The notes under the pieces were generated by a model. The model was not told the DNA's origin and did no database searches. It worked only from the letters and a program-made list of their open reading frames with translations. Positions 18,433-27,383 of a stretch of DNA of 64,000 nucleotides are shown piece by piece; the stretch's first letter is position 1; every line of letters starts with the position of its first letter. Both the position numbers and the translations under genes were made by a program. Source of the stretch: an uncultured Paracoccaceae bacterium (lineage in GTDB: Bacteria; Pseudomonadota; Alphaproteobacteria; Rhodobacterales; Rhodobacteraceae); NCBI GenBank assembly GCA_947494445.1, contig CANLVD010000012.1, positions 1 to 64,000 of the forward strand, read 5' to 3'.

Positions 18433-19443
18433 ATGAAACGCATTTCAATAGGCATAACTTGCCTGTCTGCCCTTGCTCTCACGGCTTGCGGGAGCTCGAA
18501 CACGGGCAGCCGGTCGGACAATCCGACCGGCAAGGTCTTTGCCGAAGCCGTTGGCGAGACTTTTTCCAAGAAGCTTGATGAGGGGGAAACCTTCACCGGG
18601 CAAGATGGCATGGTGACAAGTGTGGAGGTGGATTACGACGCCCGGACCTCCACCAAAACCGCAGCGCACAGTGCCAAGATCCGGTTGCCGAACGCGGGTG
18701 AAACCGGTGAGCTGGCCATGGAAATCGATGGCGTAACCCGGGTGTTCACCACTGCCGATCGTGATCCCAGCAGCGATGGTAAAACCTATGGCTACAACGT
18801 GCGTGACGCTGTCACGAACGATCGGGATTTTCTGTATGCGTGGTCCGGTGGCGAGTTGGATGATGTGCTGAGCGGGGATCCGAACAGCAACTATCATCAG
18901 GTCTGGCACTATGGCTCGAGCAAGGACGACGGCACCGGCGCGTTCATCGACAAGAAGGGCTATCTTGTTGTCGGGTCCGAGACGCCCGACGGCGGCCTGC
19001 CGGCTGGCTCCGTGATTGCGCCAAATCCGATGGCCAGCTATGGCGGCTATGCCAACATCTACATCATCTCGAAAGACGGTGCGGATCCGTATACGGAAAA
19101 CCGGCTGGAATCCCGCGATGTGCAGATGACTGCAGATTTCGGGGCCGGCACCATAGCAGGCACGATGTCTGACATGCGGTTTCGCGATGATGATGAAAAC
19201 TGGTCCGATCTGAACGGATCGATTGCCATGGGCGAGACGGCGATCACCGGGACAGGTTTTGCCGGCAATCTGACGGCTGATGGTGATCTGATGGCTGCGG
19301 CACCCGTGACACTGGGTGCGGGCAGTTTCACCGGGCAGTTCTTCGGCCCCACCGGTGAGAATGTCGCGGGCACGCTTGAGATGGGCGTGACCGACGGCGG
19401 CGTGGCCCGCAACACCTACGGGTTTTTCAACGCAGGCAAGTGA
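18433..19443 (+). CDS. TbpB-like surface lipoprotein 2
   Basis: A 336-aa protein with lipobox LTAC and a good ribosome site (aggag) before the ATG. It is a paralogue of the preceding gene: both end with a strand-rich barrel (QMTADFGAGTIAGTMSDMRF, FAGNLTADGDL, FTGQFFGPTGENVAGTLEM). In the N-terminal part the two are much less alike, so they may bind different ligands. It lies 39 nt after the first and is followed by a strong terminator, suggesting a two-gene unit ahead of the Slam gene. Confidence 0.8.
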   Translation: MKRISIGITCLSALALTACGSSNTGSRSDNPTGKVFAEAVGETFSKKLDEGETFTGQDGMVTSVEVDYDARTSTKTAAHSAKIRLPNAGETGELAMEIDGVTRVFTTADRDPSSDGKTYGYNVRDAVTNDRDFLYAWSGGELDDVLSGDPNSNYHQVWHYGSSKDDGTGAFIDKKGYLVVGSETPDGGLPAGSVIAPNPMASYGGYANIYIISKDGADPYTENRLESRDVQMTADFGAGTIAGTMSDMRFRDDDENWSDLNGSIAMGETAITGTGFAGNLTADGDLMAAAPVTLGAGSFTGQFFGPTGENVAGTLEMGVTDGGVARNTYGFFNAGK

Positions 19444-19450
19444 GCGACAG

Positions 19451-19480
19451 GGGCCGGTCCAATCCGTGACCGGCCCTTTT
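19451..19480 (+). terminator. Rho-independent terminator
   Basis: The arms gggccggt (19451-19458) and accggccc (19469-19476) form an 8-bp stem with a 10-base loop, followed directly by tttt. It lies 8 nt after the stop of the second TbpB-like lipoprotein gene and should end or attenuate that transcript before the Slam gene. Confidence 0.85.
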
Positions 19481-19517
19481 CAGATGGGTGATTTCAGGGC
19501 AAACCGGGGATGGGGCA

Positions 19518-20786
19518 ATGCGATTTCTGATGGTGATTTGTGTGATGCTGGGGCTGGCCGGACCGGTCATGGCCCAGTCTGTTCCGGCCCTTCTGGCGGC
19601 GGGCAAGGATGCCGAGGCACGCGCGCTGCTGGTCCGGATGGTCGGCACGGGACCGAAGGCGCTGCCGCATCATCTTTACATGGATGCGATGATCCTGATG
19701 CGGGCAGGCAAGCGGGATCAGGCGATCAGGGCGCTGCGAGAGGTTTTGGCAAAGGACCCGAATTTCGGTCCGGCCCGGGTCGATCTTGTGCGTCTTCTGG
19801 CAACAAGCGGGCAAATAGATGCAGCGCTCTACCATGCGGAGCGTGTGGCACGGAACGCCCCCGACAAACCGACACAGGCCGAGATGACCCGCTTCATCTC
19901 GCGGTTTCAGGGGGGCAACCGGCAGGGTATCGCCCTGCGCTTCGCGGTCGAGCCCAGTTCGAACATCAATCGTGGCAGTGGGCAGGAGAGTTTCGCGCTC
20001 GCTGGCCGGGATTTCTCGATCGAGGACAGCTCGCAAGCGCAATCGGGCATCTCCGTCTCGGCCGGGGTGACCGGCTGGATCACCTATGCGCTGTCGGACC
20101 GCTGGTCGCTGCGGCCCAGCCTGTCAATTGACGGCCGGACCTACCGCGAAGTGGATCAGGACGACCAGATCACGCTGTCGGGTCAGCTTGGTCTGGTGCG
20201 CACCGGCGCCCGTCACAGGCTGAGCTTCGGCCCTGCCGCCGAGCGCTATTTCAAGAACGGAGACGGCTACCGGACCCGGGTGGGAGTGGTTGCAGATGTC
20301 TCGGTTCAGGCAAAACCGGATCTGCGGCTGAGTTTTGCTGCGGCCCATTACGACCAGCGCCATGATGACGAGATGTTTCGGGATGGTACCTATTCCAGCC
20401 TGAGTGCGGGGCTGGCCTGGGTGCTGCGCCCTGATGTGCAGATAACCGGGCGGCTGAGTGGTGTGGTCGAAGAGACCGAGCGCGCCCATCTGGATCACAC
20501 CGATCTGCGCCTGGATCTGGGCGTGACGAAGGAATGGTCGGGCGGGCTGATCACACGGCTGGGCGTCAGCCATGGGACCAACCGGTTCAAGGGGGATTTC
20601 CCGCTCTTCACGGCACCGCGCAAGGATCATGTCTCGGAGGTCAGCCTGTCGGTTTTGCACCGCAAGGTTCAGGCCATGGGCTTTGCCCCGCAACTGACCC
20701 TGACGGGCACGAAGTCCCGCTCCAACATTCCATTTTATACCTATGACGGCTTTGACGTGGGCGTGGCCCTGTCGCGGCGCTTCTAG
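19518..20786 (+). CDS. Slam-like surface lipoprotein assembly modifier
   Basis: The 422-aa protein has a signal peptide (FLMVICVMLGLAGPVMA), a tetratricopeptide-like helical segment (about residues 25-130, with AGKRDQAIRALREVLAKDPN and GQIDAALYHAERV) and a C-terminal outer-membrane barrel (about 150-422) ending in the hydrophobic-aromatic SRRF. This order, helical repeat then 14-strand barrel of the DUF560 family, is that of Slam proteins that move lipoproteins across the outer membrane. Its position right after two TbpB-like lipoproteins supports a matched exporter-cargo set. A weak GGGG lies before the ATG. Confidence 0.8.
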   Translation: MRFLMVICVMLGLAGPVMAQSVPALLAAGKDAEARALLVRMVGTGPKALPHHLYMDAMILMRAGKRDQAIRALREVLAKDPNFGPARVDLVRLLATSGQIDAALYHAERVARNAPDKPTQAEMTRFISRFQGGNRQGIALRFAVEPSSNINRGSGQESFALAGRDFSIEDSSQAQSGISVSAGVTGWITYALSDRWSLRPSLSIDGRTYREVDQDDQITLSGQLGLVRTGARHRLSFGPAAERYFKNGDGYRTRVGVVADVSVQAKPDLRLSFAAAHYDQRHDDEMFRDGTYSSLSAGLAWVLRPDVQITGRLSGVVEETERAHLDHTDLRLDLGVTKEWSGGLITRLGVSHGTNRFKGDFPLFTAPRKDHVSEVSLSVLHRKVQAMGFAPQLTLTGTKSRSNIPFYTYDGFDVGVALSRRF

Positions 20787-20861
20787 CAGGCAATGGGCTT
20801 GCCAAGGAGACCGGTGGACGGCACACTTCTGACCAAAGCCATTTTCATAGGATGATGAGAC

Positions 20862-21473
20862 GTGAGATTTATTGTTGGTGCTGCGCTTTTTTCCCTGATC
20901 TTTTCTGCCGCCACTGCCCAGACCTTTGAGGAGACCCTCAGCAAGGCGCAGGCCGGTGTGAATGACATCGCCAAATACCAGCAGGCGTTGCAGAACCCTG
21001 ACGCCCGCTTTCAGTATGCGATGGTGCAGGAGATGCTGAAGCTGAAAGACCCGGCATTGCAGCGCATTGCCAAGGAGCATGCGCTGTTCTCGACCAATTC
21101 GGTCATGCGGGAGGCCGCGATCAAGGCGGTTCTCGACAGCGGGGCGACGCTGCGCATTCAGATGGCAGGAACTGGCGAGACCTACGAGACGATCACGGAT
21201 TTTGCCCGTGTCTTTGGGGGAACTTTCATCAACAAACGCGGAGAGATTCTGATCAAGCCCCCTGCGCCAGTGTCAGATGCCTGCTGGGGTACAGAGCGGC
21301 ATTGCGTGTTTCGTCATGTGGGCACCACGCTACAATACAATCCGTTCTACCCGGGCAATTATACGCAGCAGGTCACCTCGATCCTGAACCTTGGCAATGA
21401 TGGCGTTCTGCGCGGGACGCTGACTTACAAGAACACCGAGCTTGTGCAGGTACAGATCGACCTGAAGGAGTAA
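20862..21473 (+). CDS. Exported protein of unknown function
   Basis: The 203-aa product starts at GTG and has a signal peptide ending AAATAQ-like (FSLIFSAATAQ). The mature part is helical for about 80 residues (QALQNPDARFQYAMVQEMLKL... REAAIKAVLDSG), reminiscent of HEAT-like repeats, then strand-rich with two cysteines (DACWGTERHCVF) that may form a disulfide. I do not recognise a family. It is on the same strand as the Slam gene, 75 nt downstream, and may belong to the same unit. Confidence 0.7.
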   Translation: MRFIVGAALFSLIFSAATAQTFEETLSKAQAGVNDIAKYQQALQNPDARFQYAMVQEMLKLKDPALQRIAKEHALFSTNSVMREAAIKAVLDSGATLRIQMAGTGETYETITDFARVFGGTFINKRGEILIKPPAPVSDACWGTERHCVFRHVGTTLQYNPFYPGNYTQQVTSILNLGNDGVLRGTLTYKNTELVQVQIDLKE

Positions 21474-21477
21474 TCGC

Positions 21478-22515
21478 TCAGTTGATCGTCAGACGGTCCA
21501 GCCGGATCGGGCGGTCGCTGTGCCAGACGTCCAGAATGCGAATACGCAACCGGCGAGCGACCGTGCCGCCGGTCGAGACCTCGAAGACCCCGGTGGGTGA
21601 CATGTCGGGGGTTGCAATGTCGGTCCAGTAGGGATTGCCCGACAGGCCGCGATCAATGCTCAGGGCAATGCGCCGGGGTGATGTCGTCTGATCCCCGGGC
21701 ACAGAGCCCATGACGACCTGATGCAATTCCACGAGCGTGTCGTTTGACAGGGTGATTTCGAAGGAAATCGGCTCGCCGGTCCAGTTTGCGATCCATGGGG
21801 CGGTCAGGCTGCCGGGTTCCAGTGAGATGACGCCTGCCTTGTCGCCGCCTTCGAAGCTGGTCACGCGAAAGCCCTTGCCATCGGTGCTTTCACCGACCGC
21901 ACGGTTGTCGGGGTGATCGGTGGACAGGTTGGCACGGATCAAAGCGGCGATGCGTTCCATGCGCAGAAAACGGGCGCTTTGAGTGGTTTCGGCATCTATG
22001 GCGATGCCGACGAAACGGTTTCCGGCGGTGAGTACCGCGCCCGACAGGCCCTGCATCGCCTCGGCATCGATCCCGGTATCAGTGATGCGCACGGTGATGA
22101 AACTGTCATCCACATCGACCATGGCGGCCCCGATCCGGTCAAAGAAAGCGCCGCCGAAATGCACGCTTTTGATCATGCCGGTTGCTGTGGACTGCAACAT
22201 GTTGGAATTGTCGCCGCCCAGATCGTTCAGATCGACCTGACAGCGGTTGCCAAGCGTGCTTTCGACATAGGCAAGAGCCAGGTCGTTTTCCGGGTCGCGC
22301 CAGAAGATCTCGGCCGATCCGACCTCGGCCGGTGCCGGAATGGCCAGCGAGATGCGGTTTCGCGTGGCAGATACGTGATTTGGCAGAACCGCATAGCACA
22401 GCCCGCGGTTGGAAAAGAGCAGCGCCTGACCCAATTCGTCATCGACCAGCGCCACATCGGCTGCATGGACCTGAGTGACCAGACAGCACAGAGCAAAAAT
22501 TCTTCGCAGCATCAT
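21478..22515 (-). CDS. Trypsin-fold exported protein, possible serine protease
   Basis: The 345-aa protein carries a signal peptide (FALCCLVTQVHA) and then segments laid out like a chymotrypsin-fold protease: GLCYAVLPNHV where the His motif would be, DLALAYVE at the Asp position, and GLSGAVL at the Ser (GDSGG) position. These suggest a His-Asp-Ser triad with a relaxed serine motif, so it may be active or a pseudo-protease. The C-terminal 130 residues (ISFEITLSNDTLVELHQVVMG... RRLRIRILDVWHS) resemble a beta-sandwich binding domain. It converges with the preceding gene and diverges from the next one. Confidence 0.6.
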   Translation of the reverse strand: MMLRRIFALCCLVTQVHAADVALVDDELGQALLFSNRGLCYAVLPNHVSATRNRISLAIPAPAEVGSAEIFWRDPENDLALAYVESTLGNRCQVDLNDLGGDNSNMLQSTATGMIKSVHFGGAFFDRIGAAMVDVDDSFITVRITDTGIDAEAMQGLSGAVLTAGNRFVGIAIDAETTQSARFLRMERIAALIRANLSTDHPDNRAVGESTDGKGFRVTSFEGGDKAGVISLEPGSLTAPWIANWTGEPISFEITLSNDTLVELHQVVMGSVPGDQTTSPRRIALSIDRGLSGNPYWTDIATPDMSPTGVFEVSTGGTVARRLRIRILDVWHSDRPIRLDRLTIN

Positions 22516-22570
22516 GGGAATCGTTTACCCTGAATTATCAATTGGTAAATTTTAGGGGTTATTTCAGAAA

Positions 22571-23332
22571 ATGCGACATTCCCTTGCACTCTTAACAGCC
22601 CTTCTGACCTCGTCCGGGGTCGCGTCAGCCGATGTGGTTCAGATCAATGGCACCATTGTGCAGGAAGCCGAACTGGACCGCACGCTGATCTCCAAACCCA
22701 GCTGGCTTCGCGGGGTGCATTTCAAAAGCGACGCGTTGCTGGATGACACGCGGCCCAGCCTGCTGGCGGTGATCCCGAAAGACTGGGCGGGGGCAGAGAT
22801 CTGTGCGCGGATCACCTCGATCAGGGGCGACTATGCAGCGATGGTGGAATTTGACGTCTCGACCGATTTGGAGGGCAATCTGGATGCGGATCTGGCTCTG
22901 GAGCTTGAAAGCGCCATGGCCCGGAAAATCTCTGTTTCAGACAGTGGTGTCGTGGTTGAGAAAGGTCAATGCGTCGGTGACAGCGCCGATGCGGGCACGG
23001 CCGGTGAGTATGTCGCGAATTTCTGGAATCAGGCCAGCGAACCCAGTGTGACCGGGAATGGCGAGGCCACGATTCTGATGCGGATGAACATCGCGCGTGC
23101 CGATCAGCTGGAGGCCCGTGCCACGCTCGGGGACAAGGAAATCGCGACAGATTGCGAAAAACTGTCCGGGCCGGAGGTGCTGGCCTACAATTACAGCTGC
23201 TCGTTCGACGTGCCGGTGGCGCTGTTGACCGAGATCGACCGAAGCGAAGTGACGTTCAGCTATGAGCGGGTCTATCGGGGCCGGTATTCGGAGACACGCG
23301 CGGCCCGGATCATCATCGGAGCGGGTCAATAA
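22571..23332 (+). CDS. Exported protein of unknown function
   Basis: A 253-aa protein with a signal peptide (LALLTALLTSSGVASA). The rest is acidic and strand-rich with a few cysteines, including ICARI, GQCVG, DCEKL and SCSFD, which may pair in the periplasm. No known motif is visible. It diverges from the trypsin-fold gene, sharing a 55-nt upstream region, and is followed after 20 nt by a membrane-anchored protein, suggesting an operon. Confidence 0.7.
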   Translation: MRHSLALLTALLTSSGVASADVVQINGTIVQEAELDRTLISKPSWLRGVHFKSDALLDDTRPSLLAVIPKDWAGAEICARITSIRGDYAAMVEFDVSTDLEGNLDADLALELESAMARKISVSDSGVVVEKGQCVGDSADAGTAGEYVANFWNQASEPSVTGNGEATILMRMNIARADQLEARATLGDKEIATDCEKLSGPEVLAYNYSCSFDVPVALLTEIDRSEVTFSYERVYRGRYSETRAARIIIGAGQ

Positions 23333-23352
23333 AACACCTTCACATCCGCACC

Positions 23353-24363
23353 ATGGCCGCTGCGCGCTGGCTGATGGACTTCGCCTTTCGTCGCGGCTGG
23401 AGTGCGGCTGCGGTGCGCAATCTTGGCCTGCTGCTGGTGGTGCTTGCGTTTCTCTATTACCTGCCGGACCGCAAGCAGTCCTTCACTGTTTCGGCGACGA
23501 CCGAACATCTGGTGGTCGATATGGTCACGGACAGCGCCCCGGACTGGGAGGTCAGAGGGCTGGAAGCTTGCGTACCGACGCCCAATCCATCGCCCAAGAG
23601 CGTGGCGGTGGGAAATTGCCAGGCAACCCGGTTTGAGGGACGGAAACTGGAAGATGCAACCTTGCGCTGGTCTGATGGGTATACCCTTACCTTCCGGGCC
23701 TTCGAGCCGGAGCGGGTCGAAATTCTGGTGGAAAAAGAGAAGGATGCAGCCCCGGTCTATCTGGATGGTGATCTGTTGGTCGAGACCGGTACGATCCTGC
23801 GCATCCCCTATCGGTTCGAAGGTGAGCGGATGCTGTTGCCGATCCGGGGCTATGCCAGCATCGGGGATGTGCCGAACACCTCGGGCACGCTGGTTCTGCG
23901 TGAGGGGCGCTATGAAAGCCGTCAGAACCTTGGCGTGCTCCGGCGAAAGCCGCATGTGGTGGCGCAGGGAGAGCTGTTTCCCGGTGACCGGATCAGTTTT
24001 GGCCGCCGCGCCCCGCCGCTGTTTCTGCGGTGGGCGGTTGAGGACGTGCCAGAAACCGGGCCGGGCGTCGAGAATGTCACGGCGAAGATGTTCCTGACCG
24101 ATCTGAGCCCTGCGCACGCGGCCTTTGACGTGGTGGCCACGACCGAGCACAGCTACAGCGCCCTGAAACTGACCCGTGTCGGAGGCCAGCCGACGGACAT
24201 CCCGGTGGAGTGGACACAACGCTTGCAGGCCGATGCCCTGCCGGTTGCAATCGCCACCATGCTGGGGCTGCTGGCCACGATCATTGCGCTGTCAAACGCC
24301 TTTTTCAACACGGGTTCGAGACCGGGGCGCAGCCAATTAGACGTGGACCAAACAGGCAAATAA
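23353..24363 (+). CDS. Bitopic membrane protein with large periplasmic domain, unknown
   Basis: The 336-aa protein has one hydrophobic helix near the N-terminus (NLGLLLVVLAFLYYLP) and one near the C-terminus (AIATMLGLLATIIALSNAFF), so the roughly 230 residues between them should be periplasmic. That region is strand-rich with two cysteines (EACVP and GNCQA). I recognise no enzyme motif. It is probably co-expressed with the preceding exported protein and the gene after it. Confidence 0.7.
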   Translation: MAAARWLMDFAFRRGWSAAAVRNLGLLLVVLAFLYYLPDRKQSFTVSATTEHLVVDMVTDSAPDWEVRGLEACVPTPNPSPKSVAVGNCQATRFEGRKLEDATLRWSDGYTLTFRAFEPERVEILVEKEKDAAPVYLDGDLLVETGTILRIPYRFEGERMLLPIRGYASIGDVPNTSGTLVLREGRYESRQNLGVLRRKPHVVAQGELFPGDRISFGRRAPPLFLRWAVEDVPETGPGVENVTAKMFLTDLSPAHAAFDVVATTEHSYSALKLTRVGGQPTDIPVEWTQRLQADALPVAIATMLGLLATIIALSNAFFNTGSRPGRSQLDVDQTGK

Positions 24364-24421
24364 GGGTATCGTCGATCGGGATTGAGAATGTTTTTCCGTT
24401 CGTTTTTTTCGGAGTAGGTTT

Positions 24422-25789
24422 ATGAAAAATCAAACTATAGCTTCCTGTCTGATCTTGTCTCTGGCCGCCGTCACACCGGGCGCTGCACGTGCCGATCTCA
24501 AGGATGTCATCGCTGGCGGGGTTCTGGGCGCGATCATCACCCAGAGTGTGAACAACAACAAAAATAAGCAAAGCAGCGGCAAGCCTGCACAACAGAAGGT
24601 GGCCAAGCCAAAGTATACAAAGCCATCGCTCAACAGCCAGTACTCGCGGGCCGAGCGGATGCAGATTCAGACCGCGCTTCAGAACCGGGGTTATCCGGTC
24701 GGAACCATTGACGGTGTGCTGGGCCGCAACAGCCGCAGCGCCATCTCGCAGTTTCAAACCTCCATCGGACAACCCGGAACCGGCCAGTTGACGCCGACGC
24801 AGTTTGCCGCCCTGACGGGGGCTGGTGCTGCATCAATGCCGGTGGTGGCAGATCGGGCGCTGACCCGTGATGAGGTCGTGTTGCTGCAGCAGAGCCTGAA
24901 GACGCTTGGCTATTACGGCGGTGGAATTGACGGGGCATCCGGACCCGGAACGCGTGGTGCCACGGCGGCATTTCTGACCAATCAGGGTCTGAACCCGGCG
25001 CAGATCACCCAGGTTCAGGCGGTCGTGCAGGCCACGGCCATGGCCGGGCTGGCGACACCGCCCTATTTGCAGCAGGAAGCACAGATGCAGATGGCCGCAG
25101 CCAATGGTGGTGGCTTCGGTGCCCCTGCCCCGCAGCAAAACGGGTTTGGTGCGCAGCAGCCGGTAACCGCGGGGTTCGGGGCGCAACCTCAGCAGCAGAA
25201 CCTCTTTGGTGGTGCGCAGCCGCAGACGGCAGGCTTTGGCGGACAAGCGGTCCAGCAGCCCCAGCAAAACGGGTTCGGCGCACAGCAACCCCAGCAACAG
25301 CCGCTCTTTGGCAATGCGCCGGTTCAGAATGCGGGCGTGGGTGCGCAACCACAGCAGCAGAACCTGTTTGGTGGCGCACAGCCGCAGCAGGTGCCACAAC
25401 AGGCCGGAACCGATCTTTTCGGCGGTCAGCAGCAGCCTTTGGCACCGCAGGGCAATGGTGTTCAACAGCCTGCCCAGCAGCCTTTGTTTGCGCCTGCGCC
25501 TCAGGGACAGCAGCCAGCGCAGCAAGGCGGCGGCACGCTCTTTGCCTCAGGCACGCCAGCCGCGCCTGCACCAGCCGCGCAACCGCAAAGCTCGCTTGAT
25601 GTGTTCAGCATTCAGCAGCCACAGGCAGGTACGCAGATCGCAGGACAGCAGCCCGTTCAGCAGCCTACGACTGTGGCAGGTGGGGTGTTCGGTCAGCCAA
25701 CGGCGACGGCATCTTTTGCCCCGACCGCCCCGCAGGTCGCACCTCAGGCATCGGGCACGCTGGACATCTTCGGCGCCAGTTCAAACTAG
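24422..25789 (+). CDS. Exported peptidoglycan-binding protein with FG/Q-rich tail
   Basis: The 455-aa protein has a signal peptide (SLAAVTPGAARA) and two peptidoglycan-binding-1 domains: residues about 75-132 (MQIQTALQNRGYPVGTIDGV) and about 148-205 (VVLLQQSLKTLGYYGGGIDG). From about residue 220 to the end it is low-complexity, with repeated FGAQQP, LFGGAQPQ and QQ units. The first half should bind the cell wall; the tail may be disordered and adhesive, or form a matrix. GGAG lies nine bases before the ATG. The tail resembles FG-repeat sequences of nuclear pores by composition only. Confidence 0.85.
   Translation: MKNQTIASCLILSLAAVTPGAARADLKDVIAGGVLGAIITQSVNNNKNKQSSGKPAQQKVAKPKYTKPSLNSQYSRAERMQIQTALQNRGYPVGTIDGVLGRNSRSAISQFQTSIGQPGTGQLTPTQFAALTGAGAASMPVVADRALTRDEVVLLQQSLKTLGYYGGGIDGASGPGTRGATAAFLTNQGLNPAQITQVQAVVQATAMAGLATPPYLQQEAQMQMAAANGGGFGAPAPQQNGFGAQQPVTAGFGAQPQQQNLFGGAQPQTAGFGGQAVQQPQQNGFGAQQPQQQPLFGNAPVQNAGVGAQPQQQNLFGGAQPQQVPQQAGTDLFGGQQQPLAPQGNGVQQPAQQPLFAPAPQGQQPAQQGGGTLFASGTPAAPAPAAQPQSSLDVFSIQQPQAGTQIAGQQPVQQPTTVAGGVFGQPTATASFAPTAPQVAPQASGTLDIFGASSN
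25181..25387 (+). repeat. Direct repeat inside the FG/Q-rich tail
   Basis: Two 45-nt copies at 25181-25225 and 25343-25387 differ at four positions by my count and encode AQPQQQNLFGGAQPQ. Weaker, related units (QQNGFGAQQP) occur around them. The pattern indicates growth of the tail by unequal recombination or slippage. Confidence 0.8.
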
Positions 25790-25798
25790 GTTCGGGTC

Positions 25799-25824
25799 GC
25801 GCGGATGGGGTGACCTATCCGCGC
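25799..25824. terminator. Hairpin between convergent genes
   Basis: Arms gcgcggat (25799-25806) and atccgcgc (25817-25824) pair perfectly with a 10-base loop. There is no T-run, so it is only a weak candidate for a bidirectional terminator between the two converging genes. Confidence 0.4.
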
Positions 25825-25843
25825 GCCAGAGCCTTTCCCCAGA

Positions 25844-27190
25844 TCAGTTTCCGGTAGTCGAGGCCTGCTGAGGGCTTTCCTCAAGCTGTGACGCCTCTGG
25901 CGCGGCTGCCGCAGGAGCGGTTTCCTCGGCTGGCCGGAATGCCCCGGTGAAGGCCATGGCGCCGGAGTTGCGCAGATTGCCGTCCGGTTCGACCTGCAAC
26001 ACAATCGCAGAACCTGAAACCGGTGCGCGCAGGTTCGAGACCTTGCCGAAATCAATCGCCCCGAACAGGGTCAGGAAGCGTTGTGCGCCTTGGGTGTTGG
26101 GCAGGCCCTGCGCCCGTCCGATCAGTTGTGGTACAGCGAGCCGCATGATGAAGGTGGAGTTGGCAACGGCGGCTGATCCATCCACCGGAAACTCGCCACC
26201 GATGGTGATGTCTGTCCCCTTGTCCTTGCGCGTGCCCGAGCCTACGGCGCGGAAGCCTTCCTGCGTGAATTTCAGATCGGCATTGAGGCCTAGCACAGGG
26301 ATGGAGATCGCCAGCGGATTGGTGATGTCGAGGTAGCTGGGCTGGCTGAGCTGGGGGTGCGAGAAGCTTTTCACACGCACCACGGCGTCATTGGCAAGGC
26401 CGAACAGCTGACCATCGGTGGGGATCACCTGAATTTTCTGCTCGCCATTGTTGGCGGCCTGAAACAGGTAGCTGACGCTGCCGTACAACTGACGTCCAAA
26501 CCGTTCAAACAGGATCCGCGCGTCATTGGCCGAGATCTGCAGCGACCGGCCAAAAGGGAAACCCGGGGTTTCAGGTTTCACCGCCTCGTTCACGACCTGA
26601 AACTGCCAGGGGAACAGGCTGATGTCGACGGTCGTGCCCTCGAGCATCTGCTGTGCGCAATAGCGCGCGTTCTGGCTGCTGATCGAGCGTGACAGCACGC
26701 TGCCGATGGAGGTGATGTTGGAAAACGGCAGGGTCGTCGAGGTGAAATCATACCGCCCTGTGTCGATGGTATAGGAAATGTCGAAACGCTGGGGAATGTT
26801 GACCGTGCTGACGATTTCGCGAAGCTGGTCTTTCAGGGCAAAGGCCCGGGTGAAGTAATCCCGACGCTCGAATTCATTGCCAAAGGCCTGGCCGCAGTCG
26901 AACCCTTCCGTTGTCGACATCAGATAGGCCAGAAAACCCACGTAGAACTGCTGATTGTCCAGCAGGGCGGGATTGCCGCGAATGTGCAGGTAAAGTGCGC
27001 GGGCATACATGTCCTGCATGTTCAACTGCCGTGCGGCCTGTGCCAGATTTACGCCCGCCGCAAGACCGGATTGCGTTGAGATCTGCTGGGACTGGGCTTG
27101 CATCGGCAGAAGGGCTGCAAGGCTGACAGCGGCAATCCCGGCGATGCGGTTTTGAAATTGGCGAAAAGCAATACGACGACGAAAAAACAT
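25844..27190 (-). CDS. Exported protein of unknown function (448 aa)
   Basis: The chosen ATG has a GGGGG run four bases upstream and gives a leader with a hydrophobic core (IAGIAAVSLAALLPMQAQS). The mature protein has a predicted helical first 100 residues with two cysteines (DCGQAF and YCAQQM), followed by strand-rich sequence and a proline/glutamate/alanine-rich C-terminus. I do not recognise motifs. It faces the peptidoglycan-binding gene and is the last large gene before the eCIS core. Confidence 0.7.
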   Translation of the reverse strand: MFFRRRIAFRQFQNRIAGIAAVSLAALLPMQAQSQQISTQSGLAAGVNLAQAARQLNMQDMYARALYLHIRGNPALLDNQQFYVGFLAYLMSTTEGFDCGQAFGNEFERRDYFTRAFALKDQLREIVSTVNIPQRFDISYTIDTGRYDFTSTTLPFSNITSIGSVLSRSISSQNARYCAQQMLEGTTVDISLFPWQFQVVNEAVKPETPGFPFGRSLQISANDARILFERFGRQLYGSVSYLFQAANNGEQKIQVIPTDGQLFGLANDAVVRVKSFSHPQLSQPSYLDITNPLAISIPVLGLNADLKFTQEGFRAVGSGTRKDKGTDITIGGEFPVDGSAAVANSTFIMRLAVPQLIGRAQGLPNTQGAQRFLTLFGAIDFGKVSNLRAPVSGSAIVLQVEPDGNLRNSGAMAFTGAFRPAEETAPAAAAPEASQLEESPQQASTTGN

Positions 27191-27383
27191 CAAACCCCCA
27201 GATAAAAAAGACATTTCGCTTAACTGTAACAGTCAAACGGGACAAATCCAGAGATTCGATGCCTTGGCAGGGGCGCCTTGGTAAATGACAAACACCGCCG
27301 CCTGAGAAGGCGACGGTGCGTGTCTTGGTGTCGTTTGAGATGAAGTGTGCGCCCGGCAGTTGGTGCCGGTGCACGGGTTTGGC

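Noticed and set aside
25121-25776. Repeat-rich segment that could be a mobile element or array
   Set aside because: It is an in-frame low-complexity protein tail.
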